Below are positions 52,123 through 62,094 of a stretch of 64,000 nt of DNA, piece by piece. The stretch's first letter is position 1; each line of letters starts with the position of its first letter. Both the position numbers and the translations under genes were made by a program. This DNA comes from Amycolatopsis solani. Lineage in GTDB: Bacteria > Actinomycetota > Actinomycetes > Mycobacteriales > Pseudonocardiaceae. The DNA is taken from positions 2,728,001 through 2,792,000 of the forward strand of contig NZ_JAWQJT010000001.1 of NCBI RefSeq assembly GCF_033441515.1, read 5' to 3'. Below the pieces are notes generated by a model. It ran no database searches. It saw only the letters and a list, made by a program, of their open reading frames with translations, and was not told the origin of the DNA.

Positions 52123-55100
52123 TCAGTCGAACGCCTTCGAGATCAGCGCCTTCTGCTCGACCTCGTGCACCTTCGACGAACCCGCCGACGGGGCCGCCAT
52201 CGGGCGGCGCGAGACGACCTGCAGGCCCGAGAGCAGCTCCGGGAACTTCCGGGGCAGGTTCAGGCCGAAGAACGGCCACGCGCCCTGGTTTTCCGGCTCC
52301 TCCTGGACCCACGCGACCTGCTGCGCGTTGGTGTAGCGCTCCAGCGCCGCCACCAGCTTCTTCTTCGGCAGCGGGTAGTACTGCTCGATCCGGACGATCG
52401 CGACGTCGTGCGCCTCGCGCTTCGCCCGCTCCGCGACCAGCTCCCAGTAGAGCTTGCCCGAGGTCAGCAGCACCTTGCGGACGTTCGCCGGGTCCGGGGT
52501 CGTGTCGTCGATGACGGACATGAACCGGCTCTCGCCGGTGAAGTCGTCGGTCGGTGACGTCGCGGCCTTGTTGCGCAGCATCGACTTCGGCGTGAAGACG
52601 ACCAGCGGGCGCTGGATGCCGTCGAGGGCGTGGCGGCGCAGCAGGTGGAAGTAGTTCGCCGGGGTCGACGGCACCGCCACCGTCATCGAGCCCTCCGCGC
52701 ACAGCGAGAGGAAGCGCTCGATGCGGCCGGACGTGTGGTCCGGGCCCTGGCCCTCGTGGCCGTGCGGCAGCAGCAGCACGACGTCCGAGCGCTGGCCCCA
52801 CTTGGCCTCGCCGGAGGAGATGTACTCGTCGATGACGGTCTGCGCGCCGTTGACGAAGTCACCGAACTGCGCTTCCCACATGACCAGCGACTCGGGGTTG
52901 GCGACCGAGTAGCCGTACTCGAAGCCGACGGCCGCGTACTCCGACAGCGCCGAGTCGTAGATCATCACGCGGCCCTGGCCCTCGGCCAGGTTCTGCAGCG
53001 GCGAGTACTCCTGGCCAGTCTTGCGGTCGATGAACACCGAGTGCCGCTGGGTGAACGTGCCGCGGCGGGAGTCCTGGCCCGACAGCCGCACCAGGCGGCT
53101 CTCCATCGCCAGCGACCCGAACGCGAGCAGCTCGCCGAACGCCCAGTCGATGTCGCCTTCGCGGGACATCTTGTGGCGGCGCTCCATGACCGGCTTGACG
53201 CGCGGGTGCGGCGTGAAGCCCTCGGGCACGTTCACGAACGCGTCGCCGATGTGCTCCAGCGTCTCCTTGGTGATCGCGGTCGCGACCTTCGCCGGCACCT
53301 GCTGCTCCTCTTCGACCGAGGGGCTCGCCTTCGCCGGGTGCTTCTCCAGCTCGCGGACCTCGTTGAAGACGTGCTCCAGCTGGCTCGAGAAGTCGCGCAG
53401 CGCGGCTTCGGCCTCTTCGACGGAGATGTCCCCGCGGCCGATCAGCGACTCGGTGTAGGTCTTCCGCACCGAACGCTTGGTGTCGATGATGTCGTACATC
53501 GCCGGCTGCGTCATCGAGGGGTCGTCGCCCTCGTTGTGGCCGCGGCGGCGGTAGCAGATCAGGTCGATGACGACGTCCTTGTGGAACGCCTGCCGGTACT
53601 CGACGGCCAGCTTGGCCACCCAGTGCGCGGCTTCCGGGTCGTCACCGTTCACGTGGAAGATCGGCGAGCCGATCATCTTCGCGACGTCGGTGGCGTACTG
53701 CGACGAGCGCGAGTGCTCCGGCGCGGTGGTGAAGCCGACCTGGTTGTTGACGATCACGTGCACGGTGCCGCCGGTGCGGTAGCCGCGCAGCAGCGACAGG
53801 TTCAGCGTCTCCGCGACGACGCCCTGGCCCGCGAAGGCCGCGTCGCCGTGCATCAGGACCGGCAGCACGGTGTAGCCCTCGCCGCCCTTGTCGAGGAGGT
53901 CCTGCTTCGCGCGGACGATGCCCTCGAGGACCGGGTCGACGGTCTCCAGGTGCGACGGGTTCGCCGTCAGGGAGACCTTCGTCTCGCCGTCGCCGAACAT
54001 GCGGAAGTACTTGCCCTCGGCGCCGAGGTGGTACTTCACGTCACCGGAACCGTGCGCCTGGCCCGGGTCGAGGTTGCCCTCGAACTCCTGGAAGATCTGG
54101 CTGATCGGCTTGCCGACGATGTTGGCCAGCACGTTCAGCCGGCCGCGGTGCGGCATGCCGATGACGACCTCGTCGAGCTCGTGCTCGGCGGCCTTGTCCA
54201 GCAGCGTGTCCAGCAGCGGGATCGCCGTCTCGCCGCCCTCGAGCGAGAAGCGCTTCTGGCCGACGTACTTGGTCTGCAGGAACGTCTCGAACGCCTCGGC
54301 GGCGTTCAGCTTCGAGAGCACGTACTTCTGGACCGCGGGGTCCGGCTTCTCGTGCGGGATCTCGACGCGCTCCTGGATCCAGCGGCGCTCCTCGGGGTCG
54401 AGGATGTGCGTGTACTCGATGCCGACCGTGCGGCAGTACGAGTTGCGCAGCACGCCCAGGATGTCGCGTAGCTTCATCCGCTCCTGGCCGGCGAAGCCGC
54501 CGACCGGGAACTCGCGGTCGAGGTCCCAGAGCGTCAGGCCGTGGGACAGGACGTCCAGGTCGGCGTGGCTGCGCTGGCGGTAGTTCAGCGGGTCGGTGTC
54601 GGCCATCAGGTGGCCGCGCATTCGGAACGCGTCGATGAGCTCGATCACGCGGGCGGTCTTGTCGACCGGGCCCTCGGGGATGTCGGCGACCCAGCGGATC
54701 GGCTCGTACGGCAGGCGCAGGCTGGTGAAGACGTCGTCGTAGAAGCCGTCTTCGCCGAGCAGCAGCTGGTGGATGCGCTTGAGGAACTCGCCGGACTCCG
54801 CGCCCTGGATGATGCGGTGGTCGTAGGTCGAGGTCAGCGTCATGATCTTGCTGATGCCGAGGTCGACCAGCGTCTTCTCGCTGGTGCCCTCGAACGCCGC
54901 CGGGTACTGCATGGCGCCGACGCCGATGATGGCGCCCTGGCCGGCCTGCAGGCGCGGCACCGAGTGGTTGGTGCCGATGCCGCCGGGGTTGGTCAGCGAG
55001 ATCGTGGTGCCCGCGAAGTCGTCCGCGGTGAGCTTGTTGTTGCGGGCCTTCTTGACGATGTCCTCGTACGCCTGCCAGAACTGCAGGAAGGACATGTCCT

Positions 55101-55821
55101 CGACGCTCTTGACCGAGGCCACGACGAGGTTGCGGGACCCGTCCTTGCCCTTCATGTCGATGGCGAGCCCGAAGTTGACGTGCTCCGGCGTGATCGCGAA
55201 CGGCTTGCCGTCGATCTGCTGGTAGTGCCGGTTCAGGTTCGGGAAGTCCTTCAGCGCCCGCACCATGGCGTAGCCGATGAGGTGCGTGAAGGAGATCTTG
55301 CCGCCACGCGTGCGCTTGAGGTGGTTGTTGATGACGATGCGGTTGTCCGCCATCAGCTTGGCCGGGACCGCGCGCACGCTGGTCGCGGTCGGGACGCTCA
55401 GCGAGGCGTCCATGTTCTTCGCGATGGCGGCCGCGGCACCGCGCAGCTGCTTCGACTCCGGCTCTTCCTTCTTCGCGTCCGCCTTCGGCTCGGCCTTGGC
55501 GGCGGCGGGCTTGGGAGCCGCCTTCGGCGCCGGCTTCGCGGGGGCCGCCTTCGTGGGGGCGGCCTGCTTGGCCGCCGACTCCGCGTTCTGCACCGCCTTG
55601 GCCGACGGCTGCGCCGCCTGGCCGTTGGAGGCGGGCTTGACGTCGGCCTGCTGCCGGGCGGTGTCCGCCTTGGCCTGCGCGCTCTGCGTCGGCTTGAAGT
55701 CCGCGAAGAAGTCGTGCCAGGCGGCATCGACTGAAGAAGGGTCGGCGAGGAACTGGTCGTACATTTCTTCGACCAGCCACTCGTTGGGGCCGAACTGTGA
55801 CGCAGGGCTGCTGCTGGACAC
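52123..55821 (-). CDS. kgd: Multifunctional 2-oxoglutarate metabolism enzyme Kgd
   Basis: Actinobacterial fusion of E2 succinyltransferase-like and E1 2-oxoglutarate decarboxylase domains, acting in the TCA cycle within a pyruvate dehydrogenase-associated supercomplex. The 1232-residue product has an N-terminal helix ([16 protein letters not shown]), an Ala/Lys/Pro linker (about 45-125), the acyltransferase-like domain ([28 protein letters not shown]), and the E1 domain ([17 protein letters not shown], thiamine site [38 protein letters not shown]). GarA-type control is known for this family. Start GTG 55821. Length and domain order match mycobacterial Kgd. Confidence 0.96.
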   Translation of the reverse strand: MSSSSPASQFGPNEWLVEEMYDQFLADPSSVDAAWHDFFADFKPTQSAQAKADTARQQADVKPASNGQAAQPSAKAVQNAESAAKQAAPTKAAPAKPAPKAAPKPAAAKAEPKADAKKEEPESKQLRGAAAAIAKNMDASLSVPTATSVRAVPAKLMADNRIVINNHLKRTRGGKISFTHLIGYAMVRALKDFPNLNRHYQQIDGKPFAITPEHVNFGLAIDMKGKDGSRNLVVASVKSVEDMSFLQFWQAYEDIVKKARNNKLTADDFAGTTISLTNPGGIGTNHSVPRLQAGQGAIIGVGAMQYPAAFEGTSEKTLVDLGISKIMTLTSTYDHRIIQGAESGEFLKRIHQLLLGEDGFYDDVFTSLRLPYEPIRWVADIPEGPVDKTARVIELIDAFRMRGHLMADTDPLNYRQRSHADLDVLSHGLTLWDLDREFPVGGFAGQERMKLRDILGVLRNSYCRTVGIEYTHILDPEERRWIQERVEIPHEKPDPAVQKYVLSKLNAAEAFETFLQTKYVGQKRFSLEGGETAIPLLDTLLDKAAEHELDEVVIGMPHRGRLNVLANIVGKPISQIFQEFEGNLDPGQAHGSGDVKYHLGAEGKYFRMFGDGETKVSLTANPSHLETVDPVLEGIVRAKQDLLDKGGEGYTVLPVLMHGDAAFAGQGVVAETLNLSLLRGYRTGGTVHVIVNNQVGFTTAPEHSRSSQYATDVAKMIGSPIFHVNGDDPEAAHWVAKLAVEYRQAFHKDVVIDLICYRRRGHNEGDDPSMTQPAMYDIIDTKRSVRKTYTESLIGRGDISVEEAEAALRDFSSQLEHVFNEVRELEKHPAKASPSVEEEQQVPAKVATAITKETLEHIGDAFVNVPEGFTPHPRVKPVMERRHKMSREGDIDWAFGELLAFGSLAMESRLVRLSGQDSRRGTFTQRHSVFIDRKTGQEYSPLQNLAEGQGRVMIYDSALSEYAAVGFEYGYSVANPESLVMWEAQFGDFVNGAQTVIDEYISSGEAKWGQRSDVVLLLPHGHEGQGPDHTSGRIERFLSLCAEGSMTVAVPSTPANYFHLLRRHALDGIQRPLVVFTPKSMLRNKAATSPTDDFTGESRFMSVIDDTTPDPANVRKVLLTSGKLYWELVAERAKREAHDVAIVRIEQYYPLPKKKLVAALERYTNAQQVAWVQEEPENQGAWPFFGLNLPRKFPELLSGLQVVSRRPMAAPSAGSSKVHEVEQKALISKAFD

Positions 55822-56079
55822 GGCTGGGGCTCGCCTCTATCCGTCTCGATCTCGATCTTGAATCCGCTGATGCGCCTACCAGGCTAACCCCCTCGGTGAC
55901 CGCGATGTGATGGAACCGGCCTGTGTGAGGCGTGGCGCACTAGGGGATCGGTCACTGACTCGATCAAGATGTGCTAAGGGAACCTTAAGCACTGGACCCG
56001 GTACAGCGTTCGCGGCACCTTTCGTTCCGGTTCGCGCGGCTGCCGCCGGGCGTTCACCGCGGCGGGTTCCACTGGAGGG

Positions 56080-56352
56080 ATGTGGCTGGTCGAATGCCCT
56101 TCGTTCTGGGACCAGGGCCTGGTGAGGCCGCTGGTCACCGAGTCGGGGACGGTCGTGCTCCGGTGCGATTCGTGCCAGGCGGTCTGGCCCACGCTGGCCG
56201 ACTTCGAGGAGATGGAGTGGGTCGAGCCCGACGAGCCGGACTGGCTGGTCGGAGCCGGCGTCCACGTGCGGCCGGGCACGGTCCGGTGGGCGTCCCGGCC
56301 TGACGTGGAGGCGGCCGGGCTGGGCGCGTTGAAGTGGCGGGCGCTGCCTTAG
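56080..56352 (+). CDS. Small hypothetical protein with a Cys pair
   Basis: A 90-residue acidic protein, Trp-rich (eight Trp), starting MWLVECPSFWDQGLVRPLV. One CxxC pair (RCDSC) and Cys6 could bind zinc. GGAGGG precedes ATG 56080 at 6 bases. I know no named family for it. Its stop overlaps by four bases the stop of the convergent DUF4291 gene, a common arrangement in this window and a sign that both are real. Confidence 0.7.
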   Translation: MWLVECPSFWDQGLVRPLVTESGTVVLRCDSCQAVWPTLADFEEMEWVEPDEPDWLVGAGVHVRPGTVRWASRPDVEAAGLGALKWRALP

Positions 56353-56894
56353 GTGGTGGCGCCGATGGCCTTCGCGAGGTCTTCTTTCAGCGGGTACGGC
56401 GGCTCGTAGGGGACGAGCCGGACCGCCTTGTGGAGCTGGTCCGTGGCCAGGAGGCCGGCGATGTCGCGGACCACCGGGGTGATGTCGGTGATCGCGGTGA
56501 TCCAGTCGTCGGTGTAGTGGTCCGTGGCTTCGCCGGTGAGGCCGACGCGGATGGCCTCGAAGTCCAGCAAGGTGTGGTCGAGGTCTCGTTCCGCTTCCCA
56601 CTGGACGAGCACCGGGCCCGGGTGGGCGAGAGCCCACTCGAAGCCGGCGCGGGTGAGGTCGACCGCGAGGACGCGCTCGTGGCCGGGCTTGCTGCCGTTG
56701 CCGCTGGCGTAGGCCGCCCAGCGGAAGGAGGGGTCGAGCCAGGTGGTGCCTTCGAGGCCGCCGAACGTCTGTTTTTCGAGCGCGGCATCGGCGACGGCGG
56801 GGGAGCACGCCTGGTAGACGCGGACGGTCGTCTCGGTCTGCGCTGCTCGGACCTGCCGGTCGGGGACCCGCTTCTCTTCGAACATGCCCGCCAT
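56349..56894 (-). CDS. DUF4291 domain-containing protein
   Basis: A 181-residue protein with the DUF4291 pattern: VRVYQACSPAVADAALEKQT, TTWLDPSFRWAAYASGNGSKPGHERVLAVDLTR split over two blocks, and VLVQWEAERDLDHTLLDFEAIRVGL. The family is widespread and uncharacterised. Start ATG 56894 or ATG 56885; neither has a good ribosome site. The open frame further upstream is low-complexity and not coding. Confidence 0.82.
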   Translation of the reverse strand: MAGMFEEKRVPDRQVRAAQTETTVRVYQACSPAVADAALEKQTFGGLEGTTWLDPSFRWAAYASGNGSKPGHERVLAVDLTRAGFEWALAHPGPVLVQWEAERDLDHTLLDFEAIRVGLTGEATDHYTDDWITAITDITPVVRDIAGLLATDQLHKAVRLVPYEPPYPLKEDLAKAIGATT

Positions 56895-57368
56895 GGTGTC
56901 AGCGGCCGGACCGAGCGGCCACGAACTTTCGGCGTTCAGCCCCGCGTCAGGGGACGGCGGTGGCCGGGCTGTGGCGCGGAGGTTGGTGAGGCGGTGTGGG
57001 CGGGCCGGTGCGGCTGTGGAGCGGGCTGCGCCGGGTGGCTGGGCGGGCCGCCGGCGTGTGGAGCCGTGCTGCGTCGCGGCGATTGGTGTGGTTGGGCGTG
57101 GTGGTGTGGGCGGGCGGGCCGAGGTGTGGGCGGGCTGCGTCGAGGCGGTTGGTGTGGTTGGGCGTGGTGGCGGGCAGGCTGCGGCTGGGCGGGCTGCGGG
57201 GTTCGGCCGGCCGCGGAAAGGGTGCGGCCGGGAGGGCGCCCCCGGCCGGTCGGCGGGGAGCAGCCCGGTCCGGGCGGCGGTGTACCCGCGGAAGGGGTGC
57301 CCCGCCGCCGTTCCCGGTCGGCGCCGCAGCCCCGGAAGGCGAGCCACCGCGCTTCCGGGCCGGAGTGC
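56895..57368. other. G-rich low-complexity gap with direct repeats
   Basis: About 474 bases without a credible gene. The plus strand is strongly G-biased, with many GGG and TGGG runs. Two 37-base copies (57068-57104 and 57134-57170) differ at only two places and are 66 bases apart. Open frames here in several phases result from the base bias. Confidence 0.6.
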
Positions 57369-60300
57369 TCAGCCCAGGGCCCACAACCTCGCGTAGTGGC
57401 CCTCCGCCGCCAGGAGTTCTTCGTGCGTTCCCGTCTCCACGATGCGGCCGTGGTCCAGCACCACGATGCGGTCCGCCCGGGCCGCCGTCGCCAGGCGGTG
57501 GGCCACCACGAACGTCGTGCGGCGGTGGGCCACCGTCTCCGTCGCGCGCAGGACCGCCGCTTCCGTCGACGGGTCCAGGGCCGCCGTTGCCTCGTCGAGC
57601 AGCAGGATGTCCGGGTTCACCAGTTCCGCCCGGGCCAGCGCGACCAGCTGGCGCTGGCCCGCCGACAGTGAGCGGCCGCGTTCGCCCACCGGTTGCAGGA
57701 AGCCCGCCGGCAGCGCCGCGACGCCGTCGAACGCGCCCACCGCGCGGACCGCCGCCTCGACCTCCGCGTCGGAGGCCGACGGGCGGCCGTAGCGGACGTT
57801 GTCGGCCACCGTGCCCGAGAACAGGTGGGCCTCCTGCGGCACCACGCCCATCCGGCGCCGCAGCCCCGCGAGCTCGTACTCGCGGACGTCCGTGCCGTCG
57901 ATGCGGACCTCGCCGCCGGTGACGTCGTAGTAGCGCGCGACCAGCTTCACCACCGTCGACTTCCCGGCGCCGGTCGCGCCGACCAGCGCGATCGTCTCGC
58001 CGGCGCCGACGTCCAGCGAGAACTGCTCCAGCGCCTTCGCCTCGACGCCGGTGTAGGAGAAGTCGACGTCCTTGAACGCCACCTCGCCGCGCAGCCGCTC
58101 CGGCACCGCGACCGAGTGCTCGGCCGCGGGGACCGACGTCGGCGTGCGCAGCAGGTCGCCGATGCGGGAGAGCCCGACGCGGGCCTGCTGGTAGCCGTCG
58201 AACACCGACGACAGCTGCTGGATCGGCGAGAAGAACTGCTGCAGGTACAGCAGGAACGCGAGCAGCACACCGGCCGACAGCGTGCCTGCCGCGACGCGGT
58301 TCGCGCCCGCCACCAGCACCGTCGTCGTCGCCAGGTCGGACAGCAGCGCCACCAGCGGGAAGTACGTGGCGACGTACTGCTGGGCCCGCAGCCGCGAGCG
58401 CCGGTACGAGTCGCTCAGCGACGCGAACGCCGCCGCGGAACGGTCTTCGCGCGAGTACGCCTGCGTGACGCGCAGCCCGCTGACGTTCTCCTGCATGTCC
58501 GCGTTGACGACGCTGACCCGCTCGCGGGCCTCGTTGTACGCCTTCGACGCCGCCCGCCGGAAGATCACCGTGGCCACCGCCAGCACCGGCACCATCGCCA
58601 GCGCGTACAGCGCCAGCCCGGCGTCGGTGACGATGAGCGCCGCCGCGATCCCGCCCAGCGTCAGCGCGCTGACCACCGCCGTCGCGAGGCCGGTCTGCAG
58701 GAACGTCGAGAGCGCGTCGACGTCCGTCGTCATCCGGGTCATGATCTTCCCGGACAGCTCCCGCTCGTAGTAGTCGAGCCCGAGCCGCTGCAGGTGCGCG
58801 TAGCTGCGGACGCGCAGCGAGTACAGCACGGTCTCGCCGACCCTCGACGTCAGCCGGGTCTGCGCGAACACGACCAGCCAGTCGGCCGCGATCACCAGCG
58901 CGCCGATGCCGGCCGCCAGCCAGACCAGCCACTCGACGCCCGTGCGGACGCCGTGGTCGACGCCGAACTGGTACAGCGCGGGCAGCGCGATCGACGCCAG
59001 CGCGTCCGCCGCGACCAGGCCGATGACCACGGCCAGTGGCCGGCGGACCGGCCGCAGCAGCCGGGCCAGCCGGAAGCCGGGGTCGGGTGTCGTAACGTCC
59101 ACATCGGACAGCCGCGGCTCGTCGACGGCCGGGGGGAGCCGCCGCACGCCCTCGATCAGTTCCGGGGTCGGCGGCAGGTCGAGGCCGCCGCCGTGGCCGG
59201 CGAACCCGCTGCTGTTCGGGTTGCCGCTGCGCAGCCGCGCCGCGGCGGCCAGCTCGTCGACTTCGTCGCGCTCGTCGTCACGCGGCCACAGCGACGGCGT
59301 GACGCCGGCCGGGTCGCGGTCGAGCCCCTCGCACCGGTGCTTCTCCTCGACGCCGTCGCCCGGACCCGCGATCAGCTCGCGGAACAGCGGGCAGCGCGCC
59401 ATCAGTTCGGCTTCGGTGCCGACGTCGACGACGTGGCCGTCGTCCAGCACCGCGATCCGGTCGGCCAGCGCCAGCGTCGAGCGCCGGTGCGCGATGAGCA
59501 GCGTCGTCCGGCTCGCGGTGACCGCACGCAAGGTGTCGTAAATCGCGGCCTCGGTGACGGTGTCGATGGCCGAAGTCGCGTCGTCGAGGATGAGGATCCG
59601 CGGGTCGGTGATCAGCGCCCTGGCCAGCCCGAGCCGCTGGCGCTGGCCGCCCGATAGGGTCAGCCCGCGTTCGCCGACCAGCGTGTCGTAACCCTCCGGC
59701 AGCGCGCGGATGAACTCGTCCGCCTCCGCCGCCCGAGCGGCCGCGAAGATCTCTTCGTCGCTCGCGTCCGGCCTGCCGTAGGCGATGTTGTCCCGGATCG
59801 AGCTGGAGAACAGGAACGCCTCTTCGAACACCACGCCGATCGACTGGCGCAGCTGCCGCATCGGCACGTCCCGGACGTCGAGGCCGCCGACCCGGACCGC
59901 GCCCGCGTGCACGTCGTAGAACCGCGGCAGCAGCAGCGAGATCGTGGACTTCCCGGAGCCCGCGGTGCCGACCAGCGCGAGGGTCTCGCCCGGGTGCGCG
60001 GTGACCGAAAGCCCGTTCAGCACCGGTTCGCTGCGCGTGTAGCCGAAGCGGACGTCGTCGAGCTCCACGCCCAGCGGGCCGTCCGGCAGCGGCCGCGCGT
60101 CGGCCGCGTCGACGACCTCCGGCTGCGCGTCGATCAGCTCGTACACGCGCTCGGCGCCCGCGCGGGTCAGCTGCGCCTGCACGACCAGGCTGGACAGCAT
60201 CCGCGCCGGCCCGACCAGCGTCGCGAGGTAGGTCGCGAAGGCGAGGAACGTGCCGAGCGTGATGGCGCCGTTCATGGCGAGGACGCCGCCGATGCCGAGC

Positions 60301-61115
60301 ACCGCGACCTGGCCGGCGGCGGGCAGCGAAGCGGTCGTCGCCGTCGGCACCGCGGACAGCTTCGCCGCGCGAAGCCGCTCCGCGAACAACTTGCGCGCGG
60401 TCGCCTGCAGCCGCCCGACTTCCCGCGCCTCCTGGCCGAAACCCTTGACCACGCGGACGCCGGTGACGGTCTCCTCGACCTGCTGCGCGACGTCGCCCGC
60501 GCGCTGCTGCGCCGACCACGTCGCCGGGAAGAGCCGCTTGCGGCCGCGCGCCACGATGATGCCGACCGCGGGCGTGACGACCAGCGCGATCAGCGTCAGC
60601 ACCGGCGACAGCCACAGCATCGCCGCGAACGAAAGCAGCGCGAAGAGCACCGAACCGAAGGACACCGGGATCTGCATCAGGATCCCGGTGACCAGCTGCA
60701 GGTCGGAGATGGCGCGCGAGACGATCTGACCGGTCCGCATCGCGTCCTGCTTGCCGCCGTCCAGCCGCGAAACCGCGTTGAAGACCCGCTGCCGCAGGTC
60801 GTGCTGGACGCCGAGGGCGAGCTTCCCGCCGACGTACCGGCGCACGAACGCGGTGCCGAACGCCACCAGCTGCAACGAAACCAGGAAGACGGCGACCCCG
60901 GGCAGCCCGCCGGTCCGCCCCGCCACGGCGTCGTCCACCGCCGTGCGCACCAGCAGCGGGCTCACGGCCTGCACGCCGACGCTGAAGACGGCGGCGGTCA
61001 GCGAGAGCACGACGAGCGCGCGGTGCTCCCAGGCCGCGGCGGACAGCCGGCGGACCCAGCCGGCTGTCTCGGCTGCTGGGAGCTCTTGACGGGAGCGGGG
61101 CGGGGCGATGGTCAC
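57369..61115 (-). CDS. Single-chain double ABC exporter (TMD-NBD-TMD-NBD)
   Basis: A 1248-residue multidrug- or lipid-type exporter made of two fused half-transporters. TMD1 spans about 30-310; NBD1 (about 350-600) has VGTAGSGKSTI, a Q-loop VVFEEAFLF with Glu in place of Gln, LSGGQRQRLGLARAL and ILILDDATSAID with Asp where the catalytic Glu should be. An Arg/Asp-rich linker (about 600-690) leads to TMD2. NBD2 has VGATGAGKSTVV, Gln-containing VVPQEAHLF, LSAGQRQLVALARA (Ala in place of the second Gly) and ILLLDEATAALD. So the two ATP sites differ. GTG 61115. Substrate unknown; Rv0194 is a comparable fused protein. Confidence 0.92.
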   Translation of the reverse strand: MTIAPPRSRQELPAAETAGWVRRLSAAAWEHRALVVLSLTAAVFSVGVQAVSPLLVRTAVDDAVAGRTGGLPGVAVFLVSLQLVAFGTAFVRRYVGGKLALGVQHDLRQRVFNAVSRLDGGKQDAMRTGQIVSRAISDLQLVTGILMQIPVSFGSVLFALLSFAAMLWLSPVLTLIALVVTPAVGIIVARGRKRLFPATWSAQQRAGDVAQQVEETVTGVRVVKGFGQEAREVGRLQATARKLFAERLRAAKLSAVPTATTASLPAAGQVAVLGIGGVLAMNGAITLGTFLAFATYLATLVGPARMLSSLVVQAQLTRAGAERVYELIDAQPEVVDAADARPLPDGPLGVELDDVRFGYTRSEPVLNGLSVTAHPGETLALVGTAGSGKSTISLLLPRFYDVHAGAVRVGGLDVRDVPMRQLRQSIGVVFEEAFLFSSSIRDNIAYGRPDASDEEIFAAARAAEADEFIRALPEGYDTLVGERGLTLSGGQRQRLGLARALITDPRILILDDATSAIDTVTEAAIYDTLRAVTASRTTLLIAHRRSTLALADRIAVLDDGHVVDVGTEAELMARCPLFRELIAGPGDGVEEKHRCEGLDRDPAGVTPSLWPRDDERDEVDELAAAARLRSGNPNSSGFAGHGGGLDLPPTPELIEGVRRLPPAVDEPRLSDVDVTTPDPGFRLARLLRPVRRPLAVVIGLVAADALASIALPALYQFGVDHGVRTGVEWLVWLAAGIGALVIAADWLVVFAQTRLTSRVGETVLYSLRVRSYAHLQRLGLDYYERELSGKIMTRMTTDVDALSTFLQTGLATAVVSALTLGGIAAALIVTDAGLALYALAMVPVLAVATVIFRRAASKAYNEARERVSVVNADMQENVSGLRVTQAYSREDRSAAAFASLSDSYRRSRLRAQQYVATYFPLVALLSDLATTTVLVAGANRVAAGTLSAGVLLAFLLYLQQFFSPIQQLSSVFDGYQQARVGLSRIGDLLRTPTSVPAAEHSVAVPERLRGEVAFKDVDFSYTGVEAKALEQFSLDVGAGETIALVGATGAGKSTVVKLVARYYDVTGGEVRIDGTDVREYELAGLRRRMGVVPQEAHLFSGTVADNVRYGRPSASDAEVEAAVRAVGAFDGVAALPAGFLQPVGERGRSLSAGQRQLVALARAELVNPDILLLDEATAALDPSTEAAVLRATETVAHRRTTFVVAHRLATAARADRIVVLDHGRIVETGTHEELLAAEGHYARLWALG

Positions 61116-61162
61116 GTAGGGACAGTAAGCGCGGCCACCGACAATTTATTTCCGGGAACGCC

Positions 61163-61199
61163 GTGAAGGCCACCTCGAGCACGTCGAGGTGGCCTTCAC
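61163..61199 (-). terminator. Hairpin terminator after the ABC-2 operon
   Basis: Perfect 16-bp arms (GTGAAGGCCACCTCGA) with a 5-base loop, 14 bases downstream of the permease stop on the minus strand. Confidence 0.88.
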
Positions 61200-61212
61200 G
61201 AACGGGTGAAAC

Positions 61213-62094
61213 TCAGGTGATGTCGCGCTTCTGGTTGCCCAGCCAGCCGAGGCCGAAGAACAGCATGGTCCAGGCGAAGAAGATCAGTGCCGACGCCCAC
61301 CACGAGATCACGCCCGGTGCGCCCGCCGCGAGCTGCAGGCCCAGCTGCGACCAGTGGTCGACCCCACCGGGGAGGTTGAGCGTGTTGATCCCGAACGCGT
61401 CCGCCGCGATCCCGCCCACGATCCCGTTGGCGGTGCCGTTCGGCAGGATCCCGCCGAGGATGTCGACCGGTCCCCAGAGCGCGATGACCAGCACGTTCTC
61501 CACGATCAGGAACCACACGAGGAACAGCACCACGGCGAGCGGCACGCTGCGCAGCACCGCGCCGAACCCGATGCCGAACAACGTCACCAGCACCGACGCC
61601 AGGATCGTCCCGCCGAGCGCGGCCAGCCACTGGCCCGCGCTCGGCCACCGGCCGGAGTCGACCGAAGCCATCACCGCGACCGCCGAGACGCCGAAGCTCA
61701 CGAGGCCGTAGATCGCGCCCCAAGCCACGTAGGTGAGCATCTTGGCGGTCAGCGCGGCGATCCGGTTCGGCGCCGTCAGGAACGTCGTCGTGATCGTCTT
61801 GCTGCGGTATTCGCCGGCCAGCGCGAAGACCCCGAACAGGCCGGGGATCAGCTGCGCGATGTTCACGCCGTGCGCGAACGCCAGCAGCCCGACCGGCAGC
61901 TTGCTCGCGTCCAGGCCGACCGCGCCCGCGACCTCGCGGGCGTCGCTCGAGCCGATGAAGTCCGCGAAGTCGTTGGTGATCTTGCCCCAGACGAACGTCA
62001 GCCAGAACGCCACCAGCGCCAGCGGGATCAGCAGCACCCACCAGGTGTTCAGCGACAGCGTCTTGCGGAACTCCGCTTTGATCAGGTTGCCCAT
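61213..62094 (-). CDS. ABC-2 type transporter permease
   Basis: A 293-residue membrane subunit with about six helices: one after the amphipathic start (MGNLIKAEFRKTLSLNTWWV), then LIPGLFGVFALAGEYRSKTI, ALGGTILASVLVTLFGIGFG, VPLAVVLFLVWFLIVENVLV and a C-terminal ISWWASALIFFAWTMLFFGL. GEYRSKTITTTFLTAP is the conserved ABC-2 coupling segment. Its ATG shares one base with the stop of the ATPase gene, so both are made together. The substrate is unknown. Confidence 0.9.
   Translation of the reverse strand: MGNLIKAEFRKTLSLNTWWVLLIPLALVAFWLTFVWGKITNDFADFIGSSDAREVAGAVGLDASKLPVGLLAFAHGVNIAQLIPGLFGVFALAGEYRSKTITTTFLTAPNRIAALTAKMLTYVAWGAIYGLVSFGVSAVAVMASVDSGRWPSAGQWLAALGGTILASVLVTLFGIGFGAVLRSVPLAVVLFLVWFLIVENVLVIALWGPVDILGGILPNGTANGIVGGIAADAFGINTLNLPGGVDHWSQLGLQLAAGAPGVISWWASALIFFAWTMLFFGLGWLGNQKRDIT

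Noticed and set aside
56895..57347. Extension of the DUF4291 gene up to 57347
   Set aside because: The added residues are low-complexity Pro/Thr/Arg sequence from the G-rich gap, and the DUF4291 domain is complete from ATG 56894.
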